A stretch of DNA of 64,000 bases from AP-15 sp963833745 (lineage in GTDB: Bacteria > Pseudomonadota > Alphaproteobacteria > ATCC43930 > CGMCC-115725): assembly GCA_963833745.1 (NCBI GenBank), contig CAWHZD010000004.1, positions 1,240,001-1,304,000 on the forward strand. The letters run 5' to 3'. The notes beneath the pieces were generated by a model. The model saw only the letters and a program-made list of their open reading frames with translations. It made no database searches and was not told the origin of the DNA. Both the position numbers and the translations under genes were made by a program. Every line of letters starts with the position of its first letter. Position 1 is the first letter of the stretch. This document shows, piece by piece, positions 44,944 to 54,413 of this stretch.

Positions 44944-45369
44944 CGTGGGGAAGGCTGCTGGCGGCGCCTATCAGCGAACTAGAGAAATAGGGCGCTTGAC
45001 CTTCGCTTCTCCATCTCGCGAGGTTAGCGTAGATCGACGTCGTTTTTCGAACCGTTGCTTATTTGGCTTCCGCAATGATTCGCAGCTGTCCCCGCTATCC
45101 TTAGCACCCTACTCGGTGGCAGATGATCGGCCACGGGAATGGCCGAAAACGGCGCTACCTGCCCGTTGCCGGTCGCCCCAGCGAAGGTCGGTAGACCGAA
45201 TGGACGGCGGCCGTTCAGGCTCGGCAGCCGGAACTGGTCTTCATGCCCCAAAGCCGTCATCCGGCTGATGGCCTTCAACGTATCGCACGTTTTGGTTATC
45301 ATGCGCACAATCGTCGATTTGAGGCGCTGATCATGACCTGTTTCATGTTCCTGGTGCCGGAGCGGCATC
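44944..45369. other. 426-base gap, no gene seen
   Basis: No credible coding frame is present between the IS remnant and the rlmA-like gene. Short ORFs on both strands show no motif. The promoter of the rlmA-like gene should lie at the right end. Confidence 0.4.
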
Positions 45370-46215
45370 GTGTCGTCGCTCCAGCCTCGGCCCGGCCACT
45401 GGCTGCTCTGGTGCCCGCTTTGTAAATCCGGGTTCACCGCTGCGGCAGGCGCACTCGTCTGCCGGAACGGGCACAGCTTCGATCTCGCCCGCGAGGGCTA
45501 CGTCAATCTCCTGCCGGGCAGGAGACGCCGCCCGGGTGCGGGCGGCGACAATCCGGCGCAACTTCGCCATCGCGCGGAATTCCTCGACGCGGGTCACCTC
45601 GATGCGCTGACAACGACAATCGTCAGCCGAGTCGAGCGATCCTCGCGTGAACGCATCCTCGACGCCGGTTTCGGTACCGGCCATCACCTTGCATGGATAG
45701 CTGCGAAGCTGATCGGGCGGGGTGTTGGCCTGGGACTCGATATCTCGAAGGATGCGGCGCGTCAGGCTGCGCGGCGTTGGCTAACGCATGCCTTCGCCGT
45801 GGCCGATCTCTGGGCCGAGTGGCCGGTGAATGACGCGACTGTCGATCTCGTCGTCAGCATCTTCGCGCCGAAGAACTTCCGCGAAATGGCGCGTGTGCTA
45901 CGGCCCGGCGGATGCCTTGCCCTCGCCTATCCAGGTCCGGAGCACCTGATCGAGCTTCGGGATCGCTTCGGGCTTTTGCGCCAGAACGAAGAGAGCCCTG
46001 GGCGCTACGCTGAGATGGCGGCGCGCTTCATCGGCCCGCCATCCGTCACCCGGCTTCACAACCGCGCGGTTCTCGATCCGGCGGCGGCACGCGCGGTGAT
46101 CCTGATGGGGCCGAGCGCCCGCCATCTCGATCCGTCGATCCTCGATGTCGGCACCGCCCCGCTCACCGTGACCTTCGACATCAACGTCCTTGTCGCCCAG
46201 AAATCCGAGAGGTAG
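45370..46215 (+). CDS. RlmA-type 23S rRNA (guanine-N1) methyltransferase
   Basis: The 281-residue protein has the N-terminal zinc finger of RlmA (CPLCKSGFTAAAGALVCRNG followed by HSFDLAREGYVNLL), which holds Cys, Cys, Cys and His ligands. A Rossmann domain follows with ILDAGFGTGHHLAWIA near residue 98 and VVSIFAPKNFREMARVLRPG. RlmAI methylates G745 and RlmAII (TlrB) G748 in helix 35, where the latter gives resistance to tylosin-type macrolides. Which base this enzyme targets cannot be told from sequence. A GNAT gene follows after two bases. Confidence 0.87.
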   Translation: MSSLQPRPGHWLLWCPLCKSGFTAAAGALVCRNGHSFDLAREGYVNLLPGRRRRPGAGGDNPAQLRHRAEFLDAGHLDALTTTIVSRVERSSRERILDAGFGTGHHLAWIAAKLIGRGVGLGLDISKDAARQAARRWLTHAFAVADLWAEWPVNDATVDLVVSIFAPKNFREMARVLRPGGCLALAYPGPEHLIELRDRFGLLRQNEESPGRYAEMAARFIGPPSVTRLHNRAVLDPAAARAVILMGPSARHLDPSILDVGTAPLTVTFDINVLVAQKSER

Positions 46216-46217
46216 TC

Positions 46218-47294
46218 ATGACCATCCGCATCATCCCATTCGATCCGCATACTGCCAGCGATCAATTGTGGGCCGCATTTAACGAAACACGGCGCGCCAT
46301 CGCACGCGAGTGCTGGCCGGACGAACCCATCCTCGATGACGCCGAGACCCGCCGGGAAGTCCTGACGACCAACCCGATGGTCGAAGTCCGGCGCTGGGTG
46401 GCGATGGAGGCCGGCGAGGTTGCAGGCTCCATTAGAGCCGCGTTCCGCCGACCCGGTACGCCCGACGAGAAAGACTATGCGCGGTTTCTGTGGGCGGGTG
46501 GTGGCGTCCGGGCAAGCTCGCGACGGCGCGGTATCGGCACTCTGCTGCTCCGCGAGGTACACCAACTGATGCATGCTCTCGTGATCGTGCTGACGATGAC
46601 CGCGCAAACCGAAGCAGGTCACGCCTTCATCAAGTATGTCGGTGCAGCTGAGAAGCATTCCACGGTGGAGCAGCGCGCCGTCCTCGCAGACCTTGACTGG
46701 TCCGTCCTTCGACAATGGGAGGACAGAGCGTTTTCCCAGGGGTTGGCCTGGGAGCGCTATTCAGGTCGAGTGCCTCGTGATGCGCTCGTCGCCTTGCTAC
46801 CCGTCTTTACCGAATTGTTCGCCGATGTGCCGCTCGGCGGGCTGGAGACCGGGCCTATCCGCTGGGAAATGAATGGCTATGACCTGTGGTACGAGACGCT
46901 GGAGCGGGTAGGCGGCGCGCATCATCTTGTCCTGCTGCGTGCGCCCGATAGCAGCGTCGCCGGACTGAGCGAGGCAGGATGGGACATCCGAGCCCCCAGC
47001 ATTGTGCGTCAGCAACTAACCGCTGTTGCGCGCCCGTGGCGCGGTCGAGGAGTTGGTCGCGCGCTGAAGGCGGCGATGCTGCGTCAGGTGCATGAGGCAC
47101 ACCCGGAGGCGACGACGATCGGCACCAATAATCGGCGCTACTTCGCCGTCGGTGCAGGCATAGGCGAAGGCCCGCTATCCACCCGGAAGCGGTCGTGTGC
47201 AGAAATCAGGAAATCCGCACGGAAGCTAAGCCCCGCAATCCCTTGCCAGCGCTCTTGTGCGGGTCAGCCCGGCTTGCGAAATTTCAGCACGTAG
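46218..47294 (+). CDS. Tandem GNAT-family N-acetyltransferase
   Basis: A protein of 358 residues with two GNAT-like halves. The first has VASSRRRGIGTLLLREVHQL-type acetyl-CoA loop (actual residues GVRASSRRRGIGTLLL). The second has TAVARPWRGRGVGRALKAAM. The last 35 residues are Arg/Ser-rich and do not resemble a GNAT end; the expected final strands after TIGTNN are missing, suggesting truncation or frameshift near 47130. It is two bases after the rRNA methyltransferase, likely one operon, and overlaps the convergent 47264-48007 gene by 31 bases. The substrate is unknown. Confidence 0.75.
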   Translation: MTIRIIPFDPHTASDQLWAAFNETRRAIARECWPDEPILDDAETRREVLTTNPMVEVRRWVAMEAGEVAGSIRAAFRRPGTPDEKDYARFLWAGGGVRASSRRRGIGTLLLREVHQLMHALVIVLTMTAQTEAGHAFIKYVGAAEKHSTVEQRAVLADLDWSVLRQWEDRAFSQGLAWERYSGRVPRDALVALLPVFTELFADVPLGGLETGPIRWEMNGYDLWYETLERVGGAHHLVLLRAPDSSVAGLSEAGWDIRAPSIVRQQLTAVARPWRGRGVGRALKAAMLRQVHEAHPEATTIGTNNRRYFAVGAGIGEGPLSTRKRSCAEIRKSARKLSPAIPCQRSCAGQPGLRNFST

Positions 47295-48007
47295 ATATCC
47301 ACCGGTTGAGCCGAGGAATGCGAGTGGGTGTCGCGGGCATCCCGGGGAACGCGCAAGAAATCGCCGCGGTCGATCAACTTGAATCCGGCCGCCTCGATCT
47401 CCGACGTGACCAGCGCTTCGTCCGAACGGTGCAGGGTCTTGACGACGCTCGTGCCCGCTCCGGGCTTGGCTGAGTAATCGCCCATGACCAATTGGCCGCC
47501 CGGCTTCAGCGCATCGTAGAAAGCCTTATTCATCTTGGCGCGATCGACATCAAGATACGTAACGTCGTGATAGGCATAGAAGAATGTCACAAGATCGAAA
47601 TCATGCATACCCGGTGGCGCAGGATCCTCCAATGGTCGCACTACTGAGACGATATTGGCGGCTGCCGGGGTCTTCAGCCGCGCATCGAGCCGATCCTTGA
47701 CGCGCGTAAAGGCGGCTTCCGAATTCTGGGCATAAACTTTGCCACCCGGCGTTACCGCGCGCGCCAGAAGTTCTGCTTTCCACCCGTATACCGCGAAGAT
47801 GTCGAGGATTTTCATGCCGGGCTTCGCGCCGATGAACGCTAGCCACCGCGCCGGCGCGCGGTTGGTGTCGAGCTTGCGATCCACCTCGCTTCGGTCGGGA
47901 GCGGCGACAATCGCAGCGTAGTCCAGAGCGGCGGTCTGTGAGACCGCCGCCGGCGCGGCCGCGATCGCGGACAGCATCAGCAAACAGGCAAGAATCTTAT
48001 GTTTCAT
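47264..48007 (-). CDS. Exported class I SAM-dependent methyltransferase-like protein
   Basis: The 247-residue protein starts at ATG 48007. Residues 1-25 (MKHKILACLLMLSAIAAAPA) are a clear signal peptide ending near AAVSQT. The body has a SAM-fold with motif I partly degenerate (MKILDIFAVYGWKAELLARA), FDLVTFFYAYHDVTYLDVDR and LKPGGQLVMGDYSAKPG. Related predicted periplasmic methyltransferases occur in proteobacteria. A SAM-dependent enzyme outside the cytoplasm would lack substrate, so the real activity is uncertain. Confidence 0.78.
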   Translation of the reverse strand: MKHKILACLLMLSAIAAAPAAVSQTAALDYAAIVAAPDRSEVDRKLDTNRAPARWLAFIGAKPGMKILDIFAVYGWKAELLARAVTPGGKVYAQNSEAAFTRVKDRLDARLKTPAAANIVSVVRPLEDPAPPGMHDFDLVTFFYAYHDVTYLDVDRAKMNKAFYDALKPGGQLVMGDYSAKPGAGTSVVKTLHRSDEALVTSEIEAAGFKLIDRGDFLRVPRDARDTHSHSSAQPVDIYVLKFRKPG

Positions 48008-48198
48008 ATATTGCTCCCCAAACCGCTTACGCTTTTTGCGCGCGCCGCGGCACCTTACCTCGGGCAATGGTGATGGCGACCAATCTCTATCCCTGTGGTC
48101 ACTGCCAGCTTGAAGCATTGCCGCATTGTAATCGACCTCCTTCGTAAAGATGGTCGACTGAACGAATGCCAGTCGCCGAGCGTTCGGAGGACCATTAG

Positions 48199-48415
48199 AT
48201 GGACCCCCGCAGGCTGTTTGCTGAAATCCTACAGCGTAAAGCGGTACGACCGGCACCCCGGATCGCCTTCAAGCGCGACCTCGCCGCCGGGCGGATCCAG
48301 CCGCTCCTAACTCACATAAAGTTGTTTGGCGTGATGACGACCTATGGCCCGCCGTGGTGGATAGTCCGTCTGGTGGCCGGCGACCCTGGCCGCAAGGTGC
48401 TTATGCGGGGCCTGC
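48199..48415 (+). pseudogene. C-terminal fragment of a flavodoxin-like NAD(P)H quinone oxidoreductase
   Basis: About 70 residues read RIAFKRDLAAGRIQPLLTHI and KLFGVMTTYGPPWWIVRLVA, then GDPGRKVLMRGL. This is the C-terminal part of NAD(P)H dehydrogenase (quinone)/NQO-like proteins. The flavin-binding N-terminal half is absent and the frame runs out into the antisense of the next gene. It is a remnant. Confidence 0.6.
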
Positions 48416-48471
48416 TCACCAGGGAAGCTGCTCGAAATACAGGCCAAGCCCGACGGTTTCCATGCTGGCTC

Positions 48472-50397
48472 CTACAGCGACTGGTACACGTCCCACAACT
48501 CGCGCGCCGCCGCCACCAGCCGGTCGCGATCCTCAGCGAGCAGCAGCCGCTCGGCGACGAGGCGATCCGTGGCCTCGGCCAGCCGCGCGGCCCAGGCATC
48601 GCGCGATGCGTAGCGCGCTTCGAGGGAGGGCCGTGGATCGTCGGCCCGCAGCCTCTCGGCTTCGGTGTGCGCGAACGGGATCATCGACCCCTGGATGGTG
48701 AACAGGTCACCCTCGCCATAGCCGGTCGCACGCACCGACCAGCCGGCATGCGTGGCCAGAGGCGCCGCGAGGAGCGGGTGGCGGATGCCACCGAGAGCAT
48801 TTCCGTCGGCATCAGTCGATTGCACAAACACCGGGTAGGCCGTGCTCTCGATCGGCGGCTCAACCGAGTGGTCCCGCAACCGCAGCTCGTTCATGACGTT
48901 CGGGACGTTCACCTTCGGCAACCTGGGAAATGTCGCACGCGCCTCTGCGAGCGGCACTAGCGTGCCGGCGGCGCGCGATGGGAAGCGGCTGTCCGGCGGT
49001 ACGGTGCCGTGCTCCACCCACTCAAACAGCGCGACCAGCAGCGCACGCATGAACGCGCCGTAACCGAGTTGATTGCCTGGCAGCTGCATAACCGGCTTGG
49101 TCAAGGGCCGAAACGGCGCATGCGACACACCGCTCACAGTATAGACCCGCACCTCGTCCGGCATGGCAATGTCGCCGCCGCTCGTATCGGTCGCGATCAG
49201 CGAACTGCGTGCCTGCCAGAAGTCGCTTTCGGTATCGAGATGCAGCACCTTCGGGCACACACCGGCATCCCGGGCGCACTGCAGTATGCCGCTGGTCCGG
49301 CCGCTGATCGGATCGTTCAACGTCGGATAGCTGAAAGGGAACTGGTCGTCGCCGTACGAGTGATCCTCGTGCTGGCGCGAATATCGCCCCACCTGCGCAA
49401 ACTGCCAGTTGACGCAGGTGCGTCGCGATCCCGCCACAACCGGAAGGATGCCGTCGAACACCCGGCGTCCCGCAAGATCCTGGTTGAAACCGAGATGCAC
49501 CAAATCACGAAGTACGCGGCCGCTCTGCGAGATGCCGAAACCTAGCGCGTGCCGGATGCGCGGGCGCTCCTGCGGCGCCAGCGGATTGTCTTTTGTTTCG
49601 TGCCGCAGGAACGACACGAGGTCGCGGATCGCGGCAAAGCCGATGCCCATCACGATCGGATCGCGCGCACGGTAGAGGAACTCGTAGATCGCGCCGCGGT
49701 CGAAGCCCGGTCCGGTCGGTCGCGTGATCTCGACATGGCGGTCGTCGATCAGACGCCAAGCAAGACCGGCCGGCGTGACCCGTGGATCGGCCTCGCGCTC
49801 CCGCACCGTCAATGTCGCACCGTGCGGGTCGGCAATCGGATAGACGAGCGTGCCGACGAAGCGCTCCTCGGAAAGCTCTTGGATGTTATTGTCGCCGAGC
49901 AGCCCGGTGTTCTCGGCGATGAACTCCTCCCGCACCATGCCGGTGATACCGGGGATGATCGGAAAGCGCGCAGTCAGGCGATCGGCGCCAGGCGGCACGT
50001 CACCTTGCCAGCCGCTCCACACGAGCGTGAAGCCGCGGCGCATCAGGAAGCCGTTGCCGGCGTGTTGCGGGTGTCCACCCTCCGGCGCGCCGTTGAGCCG
50101 CGGCATGATCGGCTGGTTGCCGCGATTGGGCACGTCGTATAGCAGGCAACCTTCGCCGCGATCGAGATCGACCGGCTTTAGGATGCGGAAGTCGCTCTGG
50201 TATTCGACGTTACCCCGTGCGTTGCGCGCGGCCCTGGCGAGGTTGACGGTGCCGGCATTCAGGCGTGTCGGATCGAGTTCGCCGAACACCGTGCCGTGCA
50301 GCCGTTCATAAGCCCCGAGGGCGCCGAATTCCGCGCCGCCGAATACGGGCGTTTCCCGTTCCGTGATGTCGATCCGTTGCACGCCGCCGACGTTCAT
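48472..50397 (-). CDS. Alpha/beta-hydrolase domain protein (Abhydrolase_10 type)
   Basis: A 641-residue protein from ATG 50397 (MNVGGVQRIDITERETPVFG); an upstream ATG at 50478 is possible but less typical. The fold is that of large secreted or cytoplasmic hydrolases of the alpha/beta-hydrolase domain family. Markers are AYERLHGTVFGELDP, LYDVPNRGNQPIMP, the nucleophile elbow GFGISQSGRVLRDLVHLG near residue 315, and late THAGWSVRATGYGEGDLF. The substrate is unknown, and no signal peptide is seen from this start. Confidence 0.8.
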   Translation of the reverse strand: MNVGGVQRIDITERETPVFGGAEFGALGAYERLHGTVFGELDPTRLNAGTVNLARAARNARGNVEYQSDFRILKPVDLDRGEGCLLYDVPNRGNQPIMPRLNGAPEGGHPQHAGNGFLMRRGFTLVWSGWQGDVPPGADRLTARFPIIPGITGMVREEFIAENTGLLGDNNIQELSEERFVGTLVYPIADPHGATLTVREREADPRVTPAGLAWRLIDDRHVEITRPTGPGFDRGAIYEFLYRARDPIVMGIGFAAIRDLVSFLRHETKDNPLAPQERPRIRHALGFGISQSGRVLRDLVHLGFNQDLAGRRVFDGILPVVAGSRRTCVNWQFAQVGRYSRQHEDHSYGDDQFPFSYPTLNDPISGRTSGILQCARDAGVCPKVLHLDTESDFWQARSSLIATDTSGGDIAMPDEVRVYTVSGVSHAPFRPLTKPVMQLPGNQLGYGAFMRALLVALFEWVEHGTVPPDSRFPSRAAGTLVPLAEARATFPRLPKVNVPNVMNELRLRDHSVEPPIESTAYPVFVQSTDADGNALGGIRHPLLAAPLATHAGWSVRATGYGEGDLFTIQGSMIPFAHTEAERLRADDPRPSLEARYASRDAWAARLAEATDRLVAERLLLAEDRDRLVAAARELWDVYQSL

Positions 50398-50705
50398 GGT
50401 GTCCTCCCGCACAGCCCGGTCGTTGGCGGGAAGCCTAGCAACTCTGCCGGGCGGCCGGAAGATGCTCCCTCGCTCCATCGAGCCTAACGGGATACCGTCT
50501 GACCCGGTTGTGCTAACGCCGGATGGCGAGCTTGCCCAGCCAGGGCCGCACTTTACTTCGAGCCAGGCCTGGAAGCGCGCGGCCTCTGTGAACCGCGGAG
50601 GCTCCTGGCGAATATCGGTTGAGTTCCTCTGATCGTGCTGTCAGGCTATAGGGGCAGGCGCCGCTTCGGCGGGCCTCGGATAAATCCCTAGCGGAGGAGA
50701 CGGAC

Positions 50706-51062
50706 ATGGCCATGCAACTTGGGCACGTCCACATCAAGACCAGAGAGGATCCGCAAAAGGTCGCAAAGTTCTACATCGACAATTTCGGGGCGACCGTGAA
50801 GCGGGAAACTCCTGGCCGCGGCTGCCAGCTCGACCTCCACGGCGTGCAGCTCAACGTGACGACCATCAACGCCGACCAGAACCATGAGCAGCATGTCGGC
50901 ATCGAGCACATCGCGATCGAGACCGACGATTACCCCGGCGCCCTCGCGAACCTTAAGAAGAACGGCGCGCAGGTCCTAGAGGAGCGATTTAACAACGGTC
51001 GGCATGTGTGCTGGGTTGCCGCGCCCGACGGCGCGCAGATGGAGCTGATCGAGAAGGTCTGA
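50706..51062 (+). CDS. VOC-superfamily (glyoxalase/dioxygenase-like) protein
   Basis: The 118-residue single-module VOC protein has LGHVHIKTREDPQKVAKFYI at the N-terminus, GIEHIAIETDDYPGALANLK in the middle and the final VAAPDGAQMELIEKV. His in the first strand, His of EHIAIE and Glu of the last strand can form a metal site, as in glyoxalases and dioxygenases. ATG 50706 follows CGGAGGAG. The reaction is unknown. Confidence 0.88.
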   Translation: MAMQLGHVHIKTREDPQKVAKFYIDNFGATVKRETPGRGCQLDLHGVQLNVTTINADQNHEQHVGIEHIAIETDDYPGALANLKKNGAQVLEERFNNGRHVCWVAAPDGAQMELIEKV

Positions 51063-51429
51063 GGAAGGCGCCGCTCTGGAGCTGTAGCCCCGCCGGTGGG
51101 TGTACGGCTCTCGCAGCTCATCTTTTCGGGTCGGTGATCCGTAACCCGCGCCGGCGCGCCTCAGCGCTACCGAGGGGCTGTCTCGCGACCGCATAGTGCC
51201 GGCCGGGTGCTCTTGAGGGCAGGTGTCGGCGATCTACGGGATATGCCCCAACCGGTGGTTCCTGGCCGTCCTGAACACAGCGTGTGGCCGGATTGCGGTC
51301 TTTCGCGCGACGACAACGGAATAGAGCCTCGGCCGCGACAGATTGTGTCAAGCGCAATCAATCGCTGGATGATGCCGTCCTCCGTTGTCATGATCGGCGG
51401 CAGCCCGCTCATCGCTGTCAGAGTGCAAA
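51063..51429. other. 367-base gap, no gene seen
   Basis: Only short overlapping ORFs without motifs. It is the space between a rightward VOC gene and a leftward SDR gene, so terminators are expected, but I see no clear hairpin with a T run. Confidence 0.4.
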
Positions 51430-52182
51430 TCAGTAATAGTGTGCGCCGCCATTGACGTGGATCGTCTGTCCGGTGATGAAGCCGCTATCCTCACTGACGA
51501 GGAACAGGCAGGTCGAGGCAATCTCGTCGACGCTGCCTTGCCGGCCGAGCGGCACGCCGGCGGCGTTCGGCAAGCGATCCTGATACCACTCCGGATTGTC
51601 GCGCCGCGTATCGATGCTGCCAGGCGAAACGACATTAACCCGGATGTTATGCGGAGCGAATTCCGAGGCGAGCCCGCGTGCCATGCCGATCAGCCCCATC
51701 TTCGCTGCGGATAAATGAGTGCGGCCGCTGCCGCGAGCGGAAATCGCGCCGTCGCCGACAAAGAACAGAATCCGCCCGTAGCGATCCCTGACCATTGGCT
51801 CGATCAGCGCGCGCGTCAGGTAGAGCGGGCCGTCAAGAACCACACTCCGGATCAACTCCCAATCCGCGTCGGTCGTTTCAGTGAACGGCTTGTGCGGCCG
51901 GATCGCCGCGTTGTTGATCAGGATGTCGACCCGGCCGAACTCGGTCAGCGCCTTGGCGGCCAGTGCCTCGACCTCGGCCTTTTTACCGACGTCGGCGAGA
52001 ACGGAAACAGCTTTCACCCCGAGATCCCGGGCCTCGCGCGCAACGGCCTCCGCCTCCTGCTGATTGGAGCGCGCATTGACCACGACATGCGCGCCTTCGC
52101 CGGCCAGCTTCAGCACCGTCGCACGGCCGATATTGCGCCCCGATCCGGTGACCAGCGCGACCTTCCCTTCGAGCTTGCCCAT
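51430..52182 (-). CDS. SDR-family oxidoreductase with His in place of the catalytic Tyr
   Basis: The 250-residue classical SDR has the cofactor loop ALVTGSGRNIGRATVLKL (12-29), NNAAIRP near 90 and NIRVNVVSPGSIDTRR near 185. The active-site segment reads GRTHLSAAKMGL, so the usual Tyr-x-x-x-Lys is His-x-x-x-Lys; the preceding catalytic Ser position also looks changed (DGAISARGSG). The C-terminal ITGQTIHVNGG is normal. It is leftward with the glutamine amidotransferase gene upstream. Confidence 0.87.
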   Translation of the reverse strand: MGKLEGKVALVTGSGRNIGRATVLKLAGEGAHVVVNARSNQQEAEAVAREARDLGVKAVSVLADVGKKAEVEALAAKALTEFGRVDILINNAAIRPHKPFTETTDADWELIRSVVLDGPLYLTRALIEPMVRDRYGRILFFVGDGAISARGSGRTHLSAAKMGLIGMARGLASEFAPHNIRVNVVSPGSIDTRRDNPEWYQDRLPNAAGVPLGRQGSVDEIASTCLFLVSEDSGFITGQTIHVNGGAHYY

Positions 52183-52287
52183 GCTCCATCACCCCTACGA
52201 TGTTCGAACTGGGCCCGAATTTCGGCCCGGCTGTGTCATATAGGTTCCATATCCCTGTGCCATCCGCCACCGTTTAGAGAACAGGCG

Positions 52288-53139
52288 CTATGCCACGAGC
52301 CGGCGAGATCCAACGACAGTCTCCAGCCAATTGCAGATCTCGGTCGTGCGGCGAATGGGATCGATGATCTCACTCGCGATCCCGTACCGCCAAATCAGAT
52401 CGCGGCGCGTAGGCTCTGCAGCCAGGGTTCGATAGTCGGCCGCCATGGCGATAATCTCGGCGGGCTCAATGGCAAAACCTTCGTCGACAAGCTCCGTCGT
52501 CCTCATCTCAATGAGTGCTGCCGAAACCGCCAGGGTGTGTTCCGGATGATATTGCGTACCGAAGAAGCTCCCTCCGCACGGTGTCCGTGCCGCCATCGCC
52601 TGAATCGAGGAGAGTTCATTGGCCGCGAGAACCTCCGCGTTCGGCGGCAGCGTTTCGATTTCGTCGAGGTGCGAGCACAGCGCATCAAACACGAGAGGGC
52701 GTGAGGCCAGCAGCGGGTGGGTTCGACCGGCCTCGGTGACGGTGATCGCCCGGGCAATCGCGAGCTCGCGTCCGCGCGGGTTACGCCGGACGGATCCCCC
52801 GAGTGCCACTGTCGCAATCTGCAAACCCCAGCAGCTGCCCCAGACAGGAACACCGGCGGCGAAGGCGGCGCGCGCGAAATTGATCTGTCGCGTGACGGCG
52901 GGCGTCCGGTCATAGATGTGGAGCGGCGAGCCGGGAAACATCACGCCATCGAAGTCCGTAAGCGTGGTGCCGAGCGGAAAGGGCGCGCCATCGGCGATGT
53001 TCAGGGCAGTGCAGCGAATGTCCGAGCGATGCAGGTGAAGGGCGGCGGCGAAGAGCGAATGGTTCGATGGGATCCCGAAATCCGCACGCTCGGCCTGCCA
53101 CGCGGCCGGCGTCCCCTCGGCTATCAGTATGTTCCGCAT
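52288..53139 (-). CDS. Class I glutamine amidotransferase-like protein
   Basis: A 283-residue protein from ATG 53139 (MRNILIAEGTPAAWQAERAD); an in-frame start at 53163 is an alternative. The nucleophile Cys lies in VWGSCWGLQIATVALGG near residue 105 and the His-Glu pair in FFGTQYHPEHTL near residue 200. These domains release ammonia from glutamine, usually for a partner synthetase, or act as gamma-glutamyl hydrolases. No synthetase is adjacent. Confidence 0.85.
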   Translation of the reverse strand: MRNILIAEGTPAAWQAERADFGIPSNHSLFAAALHLHRSDIRCTALNIADGAPFPLGTTLTDFDGVMFPGSPLHIYDRTPAVTRQINFARAAFAAGVPVWGSCWGLQIATVALGGSVRRNPRGRELAIARAITVTEAGRTHPLLASRPLVFDALCSHLDEIETLPPNAEVLAANELSSIQAMAARTPCGGSFFGTQYHPEHTLAVSAALIEMRTTELVDEGFAIEPAEIIAMAADYRTLAAEPTRRDLIWRYGIASEIIDPIRRTTEICNWLETVVGSRRLVA

Positions 53140-53294
53140 CAGGTCCCGATGATTCCCGCTCAATATATTTCCCCAGCGGTTTTCTCGCTCAACGGGCGGT
53201 TACGGCGCGATTAGTCTAGACCGGTGACGCTGTGGTGGGCCACCGGCCGCCGATGCCCTAGCTCCACGCTCGAATGGCTGCAACTCACCCTACC

Positions 53295-54281
53295 TTAGAG
53301 CATCCGCTCGTCGGGGCCGATCAGGTTCCGCGGCGTCTCGCCAAGGATGGCGCGCCGGCAATTTTGCACGGCGCGCCGGAGGTATTCGTCGCGCCAGGCC
53401 CCGCCGCCCGCCGAATTGTGCGGCGAGCCGATCACGTTCGGTAGGTCGAGAAACGGGTGACCCATCGCGAAGCGGCCGTGCCGCACCGGCTCCACCCACC
53501 ATGCGTCGATACCGGCGAAAAACTGCGGATGAGCGACAAGACGCGCGTAGAGCGCCGCCTCGTCGATGATCTCGCCGCGCGCGACGTTAATCAGGATCGC
53601 GTTCTCCTTCATCAGGTCAAGTTCGCGGGCGCCGATCAATCCCTCGGTGGCGGTTGTCAGCGCGGCGCTGATGACGAGGACATCGGCATCGCGCAACATT
53701 TCGTCGAGGCGGTCGGCCGTCGCGATCCAGTCAGTCGGCTCGTCGCTCACGCCGCGGCGGTTGATCGCGTGAACCTTCATCCCGAAGGCGCGCATCAGCC
53801 GCGCCGTCGCGACGCCAACATTGCCGAAGCCCAGGATGCCGCAGATGCCGCCGCGCAGCATCCGGTTGGCGCTGCCCTGATTGAATTCACGGCGCTTGAG
53901 GTTGGCGTGCTCGATGAACAGGCGCTTCCCCGCGGCCAGCGCCAGCGCGACGATGTGCTCCGACATCGGTTCGGCCCCTCCGCCCTTATTGGCGGCGATG
54001 GGCAATTCCCGCGGCAGGTCGCGGGTCGGCACCCAATCGACGCCGGCGGCGGTGAACTGTAGTAGCCGAGCATTGCGGATCAGTGGGATCTCGTCGGGCT
54101 GCAATTCCTTCGACGTGTCGTGGGACAGCACCGCCCCGGCACGTCCGAGCGCGGCGGCGCGGTCGGCTGGCACCAGATCGACGAGATAGATCGCCTCGGC
54201 GGCCCCGCTCAATTCTTCCACGACGATCGCCCGGCTGCGCCCGGTCAGCGGATAAGTCACCACCAGCGTCCCGGCACGCAT
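53295..54281 (-). CDS. D-isomer-specific 2-hydroxyacid dehydrogenase
   Basis: The 328-residue NAD(P)-dependent dehydrogenase has GILGFGNVGVATARLMRAFG as nucleotide-binding motif near residue 147. Catalytic Arg is in ILINVARGEIIDEAAL near 230 and catalytic His in VIGSPHNSAGGGAW near 285; Glu/Asp positions between look normal. Substrate is a 2-hydroxy/2-keto acid not predictable from sequence. It is leftward, with the amidotransferase 155 bases downstream. Confidence 0.9.
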   Translation of the reverse strand: MRAGTLVVTYPLTGRSRAIVVEELSGAAEAIYLVDLVPADRAAALGRAGAVLSHDTSKELQPDEIPLIRNARLLQFTAAGVDWVPTRDLPRELPIAANKGGGAEPMSEHIVALALAAGKRLFIEHANLKRREFNQGSANRMLRGGICGILGFGNVGVATARLMRAFGMKVHAINRRGVSDEPTDWIATADRLDEMLRDADVLVISAALTTATEGLIGARELDLMKENAILINVARGEIIDEAALYARLVAHPQFFAGIDAWWVEPVRHGRFAMGHPFLDLPNVIGSPHNSAGGGAWRDEYLRRAVQNCRRAILGETPRNLIGPDERML

Positions 54282-54413
54282 TCACCAGACTCCGTTCTGA
54301 TCCATCTGCCGTATAGGAATTTGCGCTAGGGTTGGCCGATGCAATCCGTACGCCCTTCCTCCGCCTTTAGGCACCTGATCTAGCGCTCCGGGGTTTCCGC
54401 GGCCGCGCGCCGT

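Noticed and set aside
48859..50142. Rightward ORFs within the alpha/beta-hydrolase gene
   Set aside because: Antisense of a continuous 641-residue frame with a nucleophile elbow; no independent evidence.
51715..52704. Rightward 329-codon ORF across SDR and amidotransferase
   Set aside because: It spans two well-supported leftward genes and their intergenic space, so it is a shadow.
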